Shown here: positions 11,024 through 22,308 of the stretch, in pieces
How positions within the stretch are numbered: position 1 is the stretch's first letter
Layout of the letters: each line of letters opens with the position of its first letter
Source: Tolypeutes matacus
Lineage: Eukaryota; Chordata; Mammalia; Cingulata; Chlamyphoridae
Assembly (NCBI GenBank): GCA_026826555.1
Contig: JAKSZT010054565.1
Coordinates: 4,540,692 to 4,604,691, forward strand
Direction: 5' to 3'
DNA: 64,000 bases
Notes under the pieces: model-generated
Databases searched by the model: none
The model's input: the letters and a program-made list of their open reading frames with translations, nothing else
Told to the model about the DNA's origin: nothing
Program-made: the position numbers and the translations under genes

Positions 11024-11454
11024 ACATAGTTGGTTAGGCTCATGGGTCCACTTGGCCAGGTAATCTTCAAGCCACTGTACTGTGAGTACATTTCCTGGAC
11101 TTAAATCATTAGTGAGTCGATTGCATCATCTATGGCTGATGACATCTACAAGAAACTGAGGAAATTGCCTTTAGATATGAGAAACGTCTCATCGTCTCAT
11201 CCAATCAGATGAAGGCCTTAAAAGGAGAAATGATTTGAGCAGTCAGAGAATTCCCATCTCTACTTCAGACAGCCACCTTCTCCTGGGAAACTCATGGTGG
11301 ACCTTCATCGGAGTTCCTGCTTTGTAGCCTGCCTATGCAAATAGGACTCATGCATCCCCATGGTCACGTGAGACAATTCTATAAAACCTCATATTACTTA
11401 CAGATATCTCTTCCTGTCAGTTCTGTTTTCCTAAAGAACCCTGACTAATACAGT
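11024..11454 (+). mobile_element. LTR-like element (MaLR/ERVL-type)
   Basis: It opens with 'tggttaggctcatgggtccacttggccaggta', contains 'cctggacttaaatcattagtgagtcgattgcatc', 'tcaatcagatgaaggccttaaaaggagaa' type sequence and 'catgcatccccatggtcacgtgagacaattctataaaacctc', and ends '...ttctgttttcctaaagaaccctgactaataca'. Start TGG and end CA, with the typical 'ccctgactaataca' terminus, fit a solo LTR of the MLT1/MaLR type or a related lineage-specific family. 'tacata' occurs on both sides and might be the target duplication. No internal retroviral sequence. Confidence 0.6.
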
Positions 11455-11989
11455 TACATATTGGGAGGATTGTTTGCCTTTGGATGGGAGCCAATTCAAA
11501 AGGGTCAGGTAGGAGCCTGGGCACGGTCTTATCTAAGACCAAATCAGTTGGCTGGCAGGAGGGAACACAGTGGGACATACATAATAAATAAATCAGTGCC
11601 CTGTTTTTAAATAGTAGTGTTTTTTGTCATTAAGTTCAAAACCCATTTTTATAAGATTTGCTTCATTCGAGTTTCCCAAGAAGGTTGGGAGAGCAGCGTT
11701 CCGATTTCAGCTTCACAGATCACAGACACCAAGGAACTAGGAACAGAATTCAGTTCTCTTACCCCAGAAGACTCAGGCTGAGCTGAAAACCTGCCAGAGT
11801 CTTCCAGGGGATGTCCCATGAGCCCAGAGTGGCCTGACCTCCTCTGTGGAGGGTCTGAGCAGAACCTGGCTCCCTGCTCCCCTCCCAAATATCATCCCCT
11901 TAGCCTGACAGTGTCTCTCACTGCCAGAGACTGTTGGCTGAAATTTTCCAGAACCAAGCCTTCAGGAACCTCTAAATCACACACCAGGA

Positions 11990-12202
11990 CAACAATAATG
12001 AACATTTTTTTACTGTCTCTTCTGGGCCAGATACTGCCGTCAATGCTTTGATGAATGCATTGACACTTTTAGTCTGCGTAATAAACCCATGCATAAGCAC
12101 CATTCTCTTCCCTGTTTTATGGAGAAGGAAGCAGAGGTGCAGAGAGGTCAGAAAACTTACCTGACATTTACACAACTGGTGAATATTGGAGGCAGGACCC
12201 TG
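11990..12202 (-). repeat. MIR
   Basis: Inverted MIR: 'acaataatgaaca ... gggccagatactgccgtcaatgctttgatgaatgcattgacacttttagtc', then 'ccctgttttatggagaaggaagcagaggtgcagagaggtcagaaaacttacctg ... acacaactggtgaat'. Confidence 0.75.
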
Positions 12203-15200
12203 CTGTGCTGAACCCCACCCCCCAAAAGAAAGGGGGCTAACTTGTGCTGCCCCCCTCAGGCCCCAGCCCTGAAACACCTGCAGAAGAGAAACCCAGCAGG
12301 GCAGGCTTTCAAGGAACTTTTTACAGAGCAATTATTTCCTTCAAATGTGGGAAGATAAAGGGATCAGTGCATGCCAGAGCATCACACTGATTTGCTCATA
12401 ATAGATATCATGGATATTACATGCAGTTGATCCTGAGTTGATCCTGAGTATAATTAGTGGATGCTTTTCAAATGGGATGATAATCGCAACCCATTGTTTC
12501 TACAGTAATTTACCAAAAGAAGGAACTCTACTGCTGTTCATCTCTTGGAAAGGAAAGGGAGAGCCGATTGCCTCCTTCTTCCCAGCCAAACAATGCAACT
12601 CTCCCTCCTCACTCTTAGCACCCGTCCCTCACCTCTGCAAAATGACCGTCTGAGCTAACATTCTCAGCAGAAACCATGTCACCCTCATTTCATCAAGACA
12701 CGCACCCAATGGAAAGGAGGCTTCCAAATTCACCACCCCCACCCCCGCTTTTGGCTACAAGATGTTTATTTTTAAATCTCTGTGGATCGCCATTCCTGCT
12801 CTCTTGGCTAGAATTCGGCCGTGCTTTGCCCTGAGGTTTTGAATTGGTGATGCTCACGGGACAATTTGGCAAGCCTGGGCTGAGCATCAGTTGGTCTGCA
12901 GAGGGGAGCAGGCAAGTATTCACCATTAGCAAAGGTTTCTTCTGGTGGTTTCAGGATGTTCAATGTCTCCGTGAGAACTAAAAAAAAAAAAAAAAAGAAT
13001 GTTAAAACCATTTAGCTAATTCGACTCTACGTGAATCACCAAACTAAAATATTTTGCTTGCTCATGAGCTGATTAACCCCGCCTTGGGCTCTCTATTTCA
13101 TTTCTCAGCCTCAAACCGGAGGGTCAAGCTATAGGGATTTCCTCCATGGTGATTTGTGTTTATTTAAAATATAATGCTATTTGTCTCTCAAAGCTTTTTG
13201 CCTCCAATCATCCTTTTAAGTAATTACATTTCTTAAAGCAGCGTTGTCTTTTGGCATCTATCAAAACAAAGAGGGAAGAGAAGTCTGCTAATAGAAATCC
13301 CTTTGTCAGATCCAATTTCTACAGGAAAAGGAAAGCTTCCACAGGTGACTTCCACTTTAAGAGACTACCAAAATGGTTTTGAGGTGTCAGTAGCATTTGG
13401 TCAATTGCCAAAGCCCAACTCAGCAACCTCCTTGCTAAAGGTGAGTTGACAAATTGGTGGCATTTGACACCATGTTCTCATGAAAAGACGGTGGCTTATG
13501 AAGTCCAGGTCAAATTAGATGAGGCTATTTGAAAACATTTTACCCTTCAGGAAATTCACCTAAGTTTTTGTTATTCTAATCTCTGAACTATCCTAGCCCA
13601 AGAGATACTTGGGGCACCACAATGGCTGGCCCTCCCCAGCCTCTGCTGGAGCTTGCATGCTACTGCCCAAGGCAGCTCTTGCCACGGAGAGGCTGGCTCA
13701 CCTGCGCCTTTCCTTTCTATGCCACGGGGCTCTGGAAATGGGCCTCCATAAATTCATACATGTGCATGCCCTGTTTGCCCACCCTCATCCTGGTAACAAA
13801 AAGACACTAAATTTGATAACTAAAACTTATTTACTCATTGCCTTCCCCACAATATTCTTGGCAGGGGTTAGAAACTGACATTTGCAGCTGAAAATAATGC
13901 ATTGTCAAATAAGAAAACTGCAGGCTATAATTTCTACCACTTGTATCTGCTATTTTAAACATGAAACATTGCATCAGTTTGACATTAATTTATATAAGGG
14001 GGACAGAAAGGGATAATGTAATCTTAAGTGACCACTTCCATTTAATTAACTGACAGTGAGAGCCACTAACCAAAAATGCGGAATTATCATACACAAAAAC
14101 AAAGGCTGTTTGTACACCTTCCGTCATGCATACTCCAAATGCACCATGTCATTAGGGGGAAGAATCAGGATTCTCATATAAAATCAGCCACGTATAAATG
14201 CGGACGCAAAACTTTTATGAAAGTTTGTAAATACAGTATTGTATGGAAATCCTGATGCATATTGGCTTTCCTGAACACTGTAAAATGTTTTATTATGAAA
14301 AAAGTGGATAAGATACTTATCTTTTAAATTGGAGTTTAATATTTTATTAGTGCCAGGCACATAATTCTCATCAACTGGCAGAAAACTCTTTTTGTATGGA
14401 TATAAATGTCTAGAGTTTAATATTTCAAAGATAAGTACCTACCATTGCATCTATCACCCAGCAGCTTAATGGAATTTACTTTTTCTTAAATATTTATACT
14501 GTATATGTGTTTGCTAGTCAAGTGATTCTAGAGCTCAGAGGTGGAGGGCGAGGCTGGTCAAGCTGTTAAGAAGGCAAGCCACCCAAACATCAGGGTTTTT
14601 CCGTCTCTATACCATTAACCTGGACAAGGAGAAAAATAATTAAGAATTCAGAGCCCTGGGCTTAAAAAGGTGCCAGAGCAAGGTCTGCTTCTCAGAAACA
14701 GGCAGCCAGAAAGTTTCTCTGATTTAACCTGAGATTACGGACAACTTCTCAGAAGAAATTAAGTTTAACAAATTAGAACAAAAGAAGGGGAGAGATGGGC
14801 ACTGGGCTTTAATAAAAGGGAAATCGCTTTGTGTTGAAAAGCTCTCCCTTCATGGCCCAGCGCGGGCTGTCTCCCAAGCACCGTGGCTGCGGAAGCTTCA
14901 GTTCTTCAGCCCTGAAAACCCTTTCATCTGGCCTGAGAAATGCTTTCTGATCCATGCTGATACAATTACCTGGCCTTTACTGGCAATTCAGGCCCGCTTT
15001 TAGGGACATTTTAGAGCAAACGATGTTTGCTTGATATTTAAAAAAAAAAAAAAAAGCAGTGCTATTCTCTATACCTTTGGGATAAGGTAGAAACCGAGTT
15101 AGGAGCTCATTAGGGAGCTGATTGCTACAGTGTGGGGGTTTTTTCAGGTTTTTTTTTTGTTGTTGTTGTTGTTTTTTGTGGGTTTTTTTTTTGGTTGTTG

Positions 15201-16419
15201 ATGTTGTTGAGAACTGAGCTACCAAACCCAAAGGTATGGGCCCAGCGATTCTCCTCCCTCCGCCAAAAGCTATTTTTACTTTGAATATTGGGGTGAAATA
15301 TGAACCAGGATTTACTACGACTGTACTTAGGAAGGTCTTAAAATCCTCCCATTAGTCGAGGGATATGAAAATGGGCTCAATAAATTTCTTCATATGCACA
15401 TATGCCAAGGACAGCACCTTGTTCCTTCAGTGGCGTGGGTGTCCAGTTCACGGGAGGCGGCGCTTCCTTCCCTGATGGTGGCTAGCATTGAGCAAAAGAG
15501 GGGTTTTATTGACAATAAATAAAACTGGCTGTCCTTAAGGGCTCTCTCACAGGATTTAAATAGAATGACATTGAAAGCCACCCAATGGAATTAGGGAGGA
15601 TGCAGAAGCCTGCCATGCTTCCTGTTCAACCCCATCTCCAGGACCAGAGGCACCCTGCTGGGAGTTAACTGGTGAGATTTAATTCAGATGCCTCGATTTG
15701 GGAAACCACATCCAAGAAGGTGAAGCTTTCCTGCCCCATTGTCTGCGGAGAGGAGAGAGGAAGGCACAGCTGGCGTGCCTCGTTCTGGGCTTGTGTCTTC
15801 CCCACCCTTGAGATCTGGGTTTAAGCTCCTCTTGGTTTCTCCTCCCTCCTGCTCAGGCAGGCCTGGGTGGAGAACAAGAGGAAAGTGCCCCTGCCAGGGA
15901 GACCACCTTGCAATAAATAAAAGCCCATAATTTAAAATGCTCTTAACGGGACTGCGTGAGCAAGAGAACAGAGCTGTGGTAAATAAAACCTGCTAATTAA
16001 AAACTTATTCTTTTGAGAAAAGAATCCTCCCCTGATCCCTGCTGGCCAAACGAGTGCTTTCCAGGTTGGGACGGGGCTCGCCTCCGTGGGAAGAGAGCAA
16101 GGTGACTCGGCTCTCTCTTGTGGTGTCTCCTCGCAGGTCGAATTCAAGCCTGTCTCCTTGCCCGCAGTGGCCTGGCCCTCGCCCACCTCTCACACCTCAG
16201 CTCTGAGGCTCTCCCGGCTCCCTCCACCCCAGCCACCCTGTGCAGCCCAGGGCCACCTCCCCAGTCTGGCACCTGCTGCTCCCCCTGACATACCTCTGCA
16301 CCATGGCCCACCCCATTGCTGAGTTGTCACCGGAAGCATCCCCTCCTAGGCAGGATTTCCCTGACTGCACCATCCAATGTGGCTACCCACAGCCCCTACA
16401 CCCATTCGTGCCCCTTTTC
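12203..16419. other. Long single-copy stretch; candidate conserved non-coding DNA at ~13.0-14.5 and ~15.3-15.6 kb
   Basis: More than 4 kb with almost no recognised repeat, which is notable in a mammalian intergenic region. AT-rich blocks near 13000-14530 and 15290-15580 have the texture of conserved non-coding DNA (inference). A-runs at about 12980-12996 and 15040-15055 and a T/G-rich tract at 15140-15205 are simple sequence. 16000-16330 is GC-richer but has few CpGs, so I do not call it an island. No exon-like frame found. Confidence 0.35.
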
Positions 16420-16560
16420 ACCATCGACAATGATCTTTATTTGTGTGTTTCTGGAGGGTCTGTCTTCTCCTCTGAGGTCTAGGCTCCAAGAGAGCATCCT
16501 CTTTGCCATCTCTCCAGCTCTTGGGAAGGTATACAGCAGGAGCTCAATTCATCCCTGCTG
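16420..16560 (+). repeat. Possible L2 3' fragment
   Basis: 'tctaggctccaagagagcatcctctttgccatctctccagctcttgggaaggtatacagcaggagctcaattc' resembles the L2 tail pattern (gtaagctccatgagggcagggac...ccagcacctagcacagtgcctggcacatagtaggtgctcaat). Weak match. Confidence 0.35.
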
Positions 16561-17641
16561 AGAGATTGGAAAGCCTTCCCAGTGAGGCAAGGCCGGCAGT
16601 ACAGGAGACAGTTTCCTTACAAGGGAGGGCATCTTTGATGGGGAACTGAGGCCTGTGAAAAGAGCTCTGTGTACCACCAAGACACAGCAAGTGTGCAAAT
16701 GGGACTGCAGGGGGCACTGAGGAGGTGAACATGAGGGAGAGCTGCAAAGTATTGAGGTACAGGCTAGAGTGGGCCATGCCCCCAAATGGAGCACACAGCT
16801 GTCTCCCCCCACATCCATCCACCATCGGAATATCTCAATGCTTGGAAGGCTCTGGGTACTGGGCTAGAGTATCCAGTGGAGGCTCCCAGGTTCGAGTAGT
16901 GAGCCTGCACCACCTGGGAAAGTCCTGGTCCAGAGGCCGGAGCAGGTCCAGAGTCCCAGTGTGACTAGGGCTCCAGAAGTCAAAGTTCACCACAGCCAGC
17001 CGGTTCATAATGGGGACGGCCCAGGGGCCCCTAAACCAGACTTCCAGGGGCTGACTGCAAGGCCCCAGCTCTGAAGGTCCCCATTGTGTACGTGCAGAAT
17101 CTACATGGTCCTGCCAGGAACTTGGGTGGCATTTTAGGGACCTGGGCAGCAGACGGTGAGGTACGGCATGCGGGGCCAGATTCCAGAAAGAGAGGTATAA
17201 GTGGACACTGAGGAATGAAAGGGGGCCGCAGGAAATGGCTTCCCTTGGCATACTGTCTCACAAGTCAGGAGGCTGGCTTGGGCAGGGCCACCATCTCAGG
17301 GAGTATCCATGCCTGGACGGAGTGGATCAAACCATGGGGGAGCCTGGCCCTGCAGCAGTGGGCCTGATAAACGTGGGCCCCAGAGCCAAGTACTCTGAAC
17401 AGCTTGCCTGGGGGCTGGGGGCAGGGTGGGGCATGGGCCCAGTGCAAGGCCACCCGTTGTCCAGCAGATACATCGCCAGCTGGGGGAGAAAGCAGCAGTC
17501 AAGCCGCTGTGAGATTGTTCAACTATGCCAGCCTAGACACTGGGGCTCCTGGCAGCCTCTGGCCTAAAAGGCAGAACCAAGAGGTCTGGGTTGGTTCTGG
17601 GCCAGTTCTGCCAAATTAACAGGGAGGCAGTAGACAAGCGC
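16561..17641. other. Single-copy stretch, no feature seen
   Basis: Overlapping open frames exist on both strands (the longest, 16835-17251 minus, is 138 codons) but none resembles a known protein, and the overlap of several equally long frames points to chance in GC-rich sequence. Confidence 0.4.
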
Positions 17642-17705
17642 TGATGCCTCCCTGAGTCTTGGATTTGCCGAATAAAATACAAACCCGGACCCGGTCAGAA
17701 GAGAC

Positions 17706-17711
17706 TTTATT
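17706..17711 (-). promoter_or_regulatory. AATAAA polyadenylation signal of the LTR
   Basis: Plus-strand TTTATT inside 'gagactttattcaaaagg'. Its place between the TATA box and the CA end is the canonical LTR position for the R region. Confidence 0.6.
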
Positions 17712-17896
17712 CAAAAGGATCATTGCAAGGAGAGAAGGGAATAATCGCCATAGGGAAACCTTTGGGTCTGCAAGCACCTCCAGGGTCCAGCACAAAGGGA
17801 TTTTCTTTTACAGAGAGGACTAAACAAGGTTGGAAAGAACAGGTGTGGGGACATGGGATGAAAGGGTGGCGTGATGGGGGAGTAGACCAGAGAAGG

Positions 17897-17903
17897 TTTT
17901 ATA
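17897..17903 (-). promoter_or_regulatory. TATA box of the LTR
   Basis: Plus-strand TTTTATA gives TATAAAA on the minus strand. Transcription would start some 25-30 bp to the left, around 17870. Present activity is unknown. Confidence 0.5.
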
Positions 17904-18499
17904 CTGAGGTCAGTTCTCGGGAGGGGTCTTCAGGGAAGGGTGTAGGTGGGATCAGGCTGAGGGTGGGCCTGGAGGAAGGAGAGACTCTTCACCAACGTGT
18001 GATTAACCAGCTGTTTTCTTCCTGTTGATCAGTGGGGACCAGCAGTTCAGCCAATCATTTATGAGGTAAAGAAAGGGAACTTGGGGTGCCTGTGTGTGGC
18101 CTTATCATGGGTCGATGGGGGGCATCCCTCAGCCTTATCTAAGTCATCCCAGGAAGGGCAATTCTTTGCAGTGTGCCATTCCGGAAGACAAAGAATGGAG
18201 AATTTTGTAACCTTCTCTGTTTTCCAGGATCACAGGAACTTTTCCAGAACCACAGGGATTTCTTATCCTTCTCTGTTTCCTAGGACCACATTGTCAGAAT
18301 GCATCAGTTCCTGCTTTGTTCCAGGCAAGGCAAATGAATGAAATGAGGCAGGGTCCACGGAGCCTCTTGGGAGAGTGTGAAGCATCTCCTGGTGCAGATG
18401 GCAGGGCTGTAGTGTCTCATTTCTCCGTCTCCCTCACTGAGCACTTGTTTTCTGAATGCATTGGTTCCCTTCTCCCTGCCCCTTCTTTAGGCAGATGCC

Positions 18500-20895
18500 C
18501 TCCTGGAAGGGCCATTGGCCATGAGCTCCTTCCACTGTCTCACAGCCATCCAAGGTTGTACCTGCCTGGGACCGGTTGGAGGATCTGCTCAAAGAACAGT
18601 GAGCTCTGACAGTTGTCTTTCAATAATCTCTGCATCCCAGAATGGCTTCTTGTTCTATTGTCCAACTGAGAAGGAGCCTCAGAAAAGCAAACCGCTTTGG
18701 GAAAATGAGACCCTGGCACCCCTTCTCCCATTGCCCCCCAGTCCAGACATCAGTTGATGTCTAACAGGGAGACTCCAACAAAGGCAAGAGTCACCTTTCT
18801 GGGTGCAGAAATTGTCCCAACTACATACCTCTTCCACCAGAACTTGGCAGGGAACAACCTCCACTGCCCCTGCAGCTCCAGGCAACAGAAAGGTAATGCT
18901 TTCAACAAGATTTGTTTCCCACCTTGCTGTGATGGTGAAGGAGAGAACAATCCTCTGTGTCCAGCCTCAGAGCAGAATTGGGGCATGTTGGGGCAGGGCA
19001 ATGGGGAAGGAAGGCACTTCTACAAGGAGAAAATACAAACTGCTTCCCTAAGAGGTTTCCATATGTCCAGTTCAGAGAAAGCACATCCTTCTTCTTCCTC
19101 TTCTCATTTATATATATATATATATAATTTGTGCATGTGTGGGGTGGGGAGAGGAAGAATACAGATTCCTATTTTTGAGTCTAAATTCTCACGGTCATCC
19201 CAGGGCTTTCTCCATTTGAGGATTCTCTCTCATCAGCATGGCTCCTTGCATTTCCCTAAAAACATGGATAAATGAAATAAAAAGGATAAAGATGGCACAA
19301 GGAGACGTCCATGTCAAGCAAAGCCTGCAAAGTTTGAAGCAGTTAACAGACAAATACAAGGCAGAGATTATTATAAGGCCATGCCGCATCCCGCTTAGCA
19401 TGAGGGAATCATTTAGGGAGAGAGATTCAATTTCATAAAAATGATTTTCAAGAGCTGTTTTGTGAGTAGTAGGATGTTGGGTATTTTTTTTTCCCTTTCA
19501 CCAAAATGAATAAAAACTTTATGTTCAGTGCAGTACTTAGGTATTGGTTTTGTTAATTTCTTAAAACAGATTGGCTTCCCAGTAAATCCCAAACTTGGAC
19601 AGCCCCATTAAGCTAGCAGTGGGGAGGCAATCTGAACATGATTATCCTGCAAGAGAATTCCCAGAATTTCATCCAAACTGTGATTTGTTCCGTTATAAAA
19701 TGCCTATAAAACCCAGTATAGAAATTCCTGCAGGAAACTCCAGTGTTTAAATATCGGCAATTACTCTCTCGTGATTAAAGAGAGATATGAAGGACAGGGC
19801 CTTAGCAAACAACAGAAAGTGTGAGGTGTGGCTCCTGTGATAAATCACAGAGGGCTGACGCTGAGGACCTTGAGGCTCTTTCACAAATCAGCCTGTGGCT
19901 GAAGACTCTCTCCACTTGTGGGGAGAAGGGCCCTGGTGGGGGAGTGGCGGGGAGCACATGGCTTTACCTATGCTGGGCTAGTGGAAAGTCACCAATGGAG
20001 ACTCTGACGAGGTAGAGTGTCCCTGGAGCACCAGCCACAATGGGGCTAAATATCTTGAACCATCATTTTGCTTTTGGGCACACAGCATTTGCACCTACCC
20101 CCACCCCACAGCCCAGGCTCGGGCCCAAAGTTGCAGACCCCATTTGCTCTCCAAGCCCTAAGTGCTGTGTCGGTCCTATTAGCCACAGCACACTATCCTT
20201 CTGAGGCATCTTTTCCCCAAAGCTCTATCTTCTAAGTGGCAAACTTTTAAAACTGTGGCCGCTAATAGCATCCTAAGCTTCCCACCTTAGAGCTTACCCA
20301 ACTCTCCCAGGTTACAGGCCAGAGGAAGGTGAGGCCCAGCTTGGCAAGGAGACTGGCCCCGAGTCTATCTAATGAGAGATCAGCGCCCTACAAATAAAGT
20401 GCCACCTCCTGACTCCTTGCCCGCATTGCACTTGACAAACAGCCTCTCTTCCTGAGATCCCCTAGCCAGGCTAACTAGGGACTTTCTTCCTCACTGGGAT
20501 TTTCCCCCTTCCTTGCACTGTCACTGTCCCGTTGTCCTGAGGCTCTTGATTTTGCCTCTTGGCAAGAAGGGGCTTTAGGGATCAGCCTAAAAGACCATCT
20601 TCAAGTATCCCTAAAACATCAGGTTGCCAGGGGCTGCACATCTTCCAGTGTCCCCAGGCAGCCCTTTCCTCCATGGTCCCAGCTCAAGGGAGCAGCCCCA
20701 GCCGCTGGACCCCTAAAACCCTAAAACTCATCCCTGTGCCAGGGGTTGCCTGCAATCACCAACATCAGGGTTCCTTCGCCAGTTTGCATTTACTCTTCTG
20801 ACACCTAAATAATCGTTTCCATATTAAACCGGAACTTGGGCTGATAAGGTGGGTGATACAGAACCCTAGAGGAAGGGGCTGTTGGCAGCCCTCCC
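18500..20895. other. Single-copy stretch, no gene seen
   Basis: Contains a short (TA)n at about 19110-19127. The longest frame in the window, 173 codons at 18754-19275 (+), reads through that TA run and matches nothing I know. AT-rich part at 19430-19800 could be conserved non-coding sequence; not testable here. Confidence 0.4.
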
Positions 20896-20965
20896 TTTCC
20901 TTTCAGCACAGTGCCTGGCACTCGGGCACTTATGGAATATTTCTTGAACGGAAAAATGAATGGTC
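20896..20965 (+). repeat. L2/MIR-type 3' end
   Basis: 'cagcacagtgcctggcactcgggcacttatggaatatttcttgaacggaaaaatgaat' is the usual L2 end (cacagtgcctggcacatagtaggcactcaataaatatttgttgaatgaatgaat). Confidence 0.65.
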
Positions 20966-21533
20966 TTAAAGGGCATGTCGCTTATCCTGAAGGCCCTATG
21001 CTGGAAGTCTTGGTTCATCCACTCTCCTTCCTCCTCCCCGGCTTTCCCTCTGGGTGCAGGGACCTGCTTTGCTGGCAGCCAGGGCTTGGTCCCAGGCTTA
21101 CAAGGACACCTGCATCCAGGCCAGGCCTCCGAAGGAGCCAGCTCTGTGAAACGTGCTCCGGCTCTCTCGCGCACACTCTCTCTGTGCGTTCTGCTTGGTC
21201 TCTCCCTCCCTCTCCCCATCACCCAGCCTCCCAGAAGTTAAAACTTTATTTTGAGGGGTGAAAGTGTGGGATAACTGAAGACAGTGGAAACCCTTGCAGC
21301 ACAAGTTGGTGCAAGCCCCAGAATGACCACTTAGGTCCCAGATGACAAATGGCAGAGCCCTGCAGGTGTGCAATCCATTTATTGATTCCAGGCCCGCCCT
21401 CCTCTTGTTCTCCGGGCCTAAAGGAAGAGTGAGTCACAGACTCTTAGGCCTGAAATTGTGCAGGAAGGACATGGGTTTCCCATTGGCCAGACTTCTGAGG
21501 TTGCATGGCCAAAATATGGAGCCCATTATAGGG

Positions 21534-21760
21534 AAATGTGGTTCATGTTTTCGACTAATACAAATAACCTCACTCGGGCTGAAGACCTGCGTTTATGTCA
21601 CGGGCCTCCCTTCATACTGGCCACCTGCCGCTCCAGCGTGAGGGTCATAGAATAATAAAAATATGGGAGTAGTAATGCTTAACGAGCACTAAGGATTTGC
21701 TATAAGCCGGACACATTCTATCAACTCACTAACATTTACTGACGTATTTAACCACCCCCC
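21534..21760 (+). repeat. Left arm of a ~225 bp imperfect inverted repeat
   Basis: This segment aligns, in reverse complement, with 24357-24580 along its full length. Hand alignment gives about 29 mismatches and a 3-nt gap over about 225 bp, roughly 87% identity, including a core of 26 identical bases (about 21621-21646, 'ccacctgccgctccagcg' within it). The right part has a MIR/L2-like look. Similarity stops abruptly at both ends. The arms are separated by about 2.6 kb. Confidence 0.9.
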
Positions 21761-21789
21761 ACCCCGCACCCCCAGCTCCTGTGCAAAAT

Positions 21790-21902
21790 GGAGTTTGTGC
21801 TTCTAGTCCCTGCTCTGTCAGTTACTTGCTATGTGGGCTTCAACAGGCCACTCCACCCTCTAAGCCTCATTTTCTCATCTGTAAAACAGGGATGCTTCCA
21901 CA
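21790..21902 (+). repeat. MIR fragment
   Basis: 'agtccctgctctgtcagttacttgctatgtgggcttcaacaggccactccaccctctaagcctcattttctcatctgtaaaacagggatg' follows the MIR core (ctgtgtgaccttgggcaagt...cctcagtttcctcatctgtaaaatggggat). Confidence 0.85.
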
Positions 21903-22057
21903 TTCCCCCATTTGGCCCAAGTAAAGGAACAGGAACACTTCAGAAGTACATAACTTCTGAAGCCATTCATTCTTTCCAGAAACATCTCCACTAAGGATAT
22001 GCAAAAATTAAGCCCAGAAACAGAGAACAAAAAGAATGCAAATTGGAGACCCCAAAC

Positions 22058-22308
22058 CAGGGTTCAACAAACATTTTCTGTAAAGGGCCAGATAGTAAAT
22101 ATTTTCAGCTTTGCCGGCCTCATGGTCTCTGTTGCAACCACTGAACTATGCTGTTGTAGAACGAAAGCGGCCATGGAAAATGCTTCCATGAATGGACGTG
22201 GCTGTCTGCCAGGTTTTTTTTTGTTTGTTTGTTTGGTTTTTTTTTTTACAGAAACAGGCCAGGTGGTGGGATGAATTTGGCCCACAGGCCATAGTTTGCC
22301 GACTCCTG
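22058..22308 (-). mobile_element. hAT-Charlie-type DNA transposon relic (non-autonomous)
   Basis: 'cagggttcaacaaacattttctgtaaagggccagatagtaaatattttcagctttg' at the left and 'aatttggcccacaggccatagtttgccgactcctg' at the right form the near-inverted termini of a well-known ancient non-autonomous element (MER58-like by memory; subfamily uncertain). Total about 250 bp, with a T/G-rich expansion at about 22216-22248. No transposase coding. Strand follows the usual consensus orientation starting 'caggggtcggcaaactatgg'. Confidence 0.75.

Larger units (their letters stand above)
17642..18340 (-). mobile_element. Solo LTR of an endogenous retrovirus-type element
   Basis: Read on the minus strand, the right-hand part carries two imperfect ~50 bp repeats (each beginning 'ccttctctgttt' on plus, at about 18210 and 18270), as in U3 enhancers; then a TATAAAA box (17897-17903), a polyadenylation signal AATAAA (17706-17711) some 190 bp downstream, and a U5-like end terminating in CA near 17642. 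This U3-R-U5 order is what defines an LTR. Nothing resembling a primer binding site or gag follows, so it looks like a solo LTR. The 5' end is not clear and might lie as far as about 18500. Family not assigned; probably lineage-specific since I do not recognise it. Confidence 0.6.

Noticed and set aside
16000..16330. CpG island
   Set aside because: GC content is raised but CpG dinucleotides are scattered and few; no promoter-like features.
16835..17251. 138-aa minus-strand frame in GC-rich DNA
   Set aside because: GC-rich sequence has few stops; several frames of similar length overlap here and no homology is apparent.
18754..19275. Longest open frame in the window (173 codons, plus)
   Set aside because: Reads through a (TA)n run, resembles no protein family, and overlaps other frames of similar size on both strands. 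Length is within chance for 64 kb.
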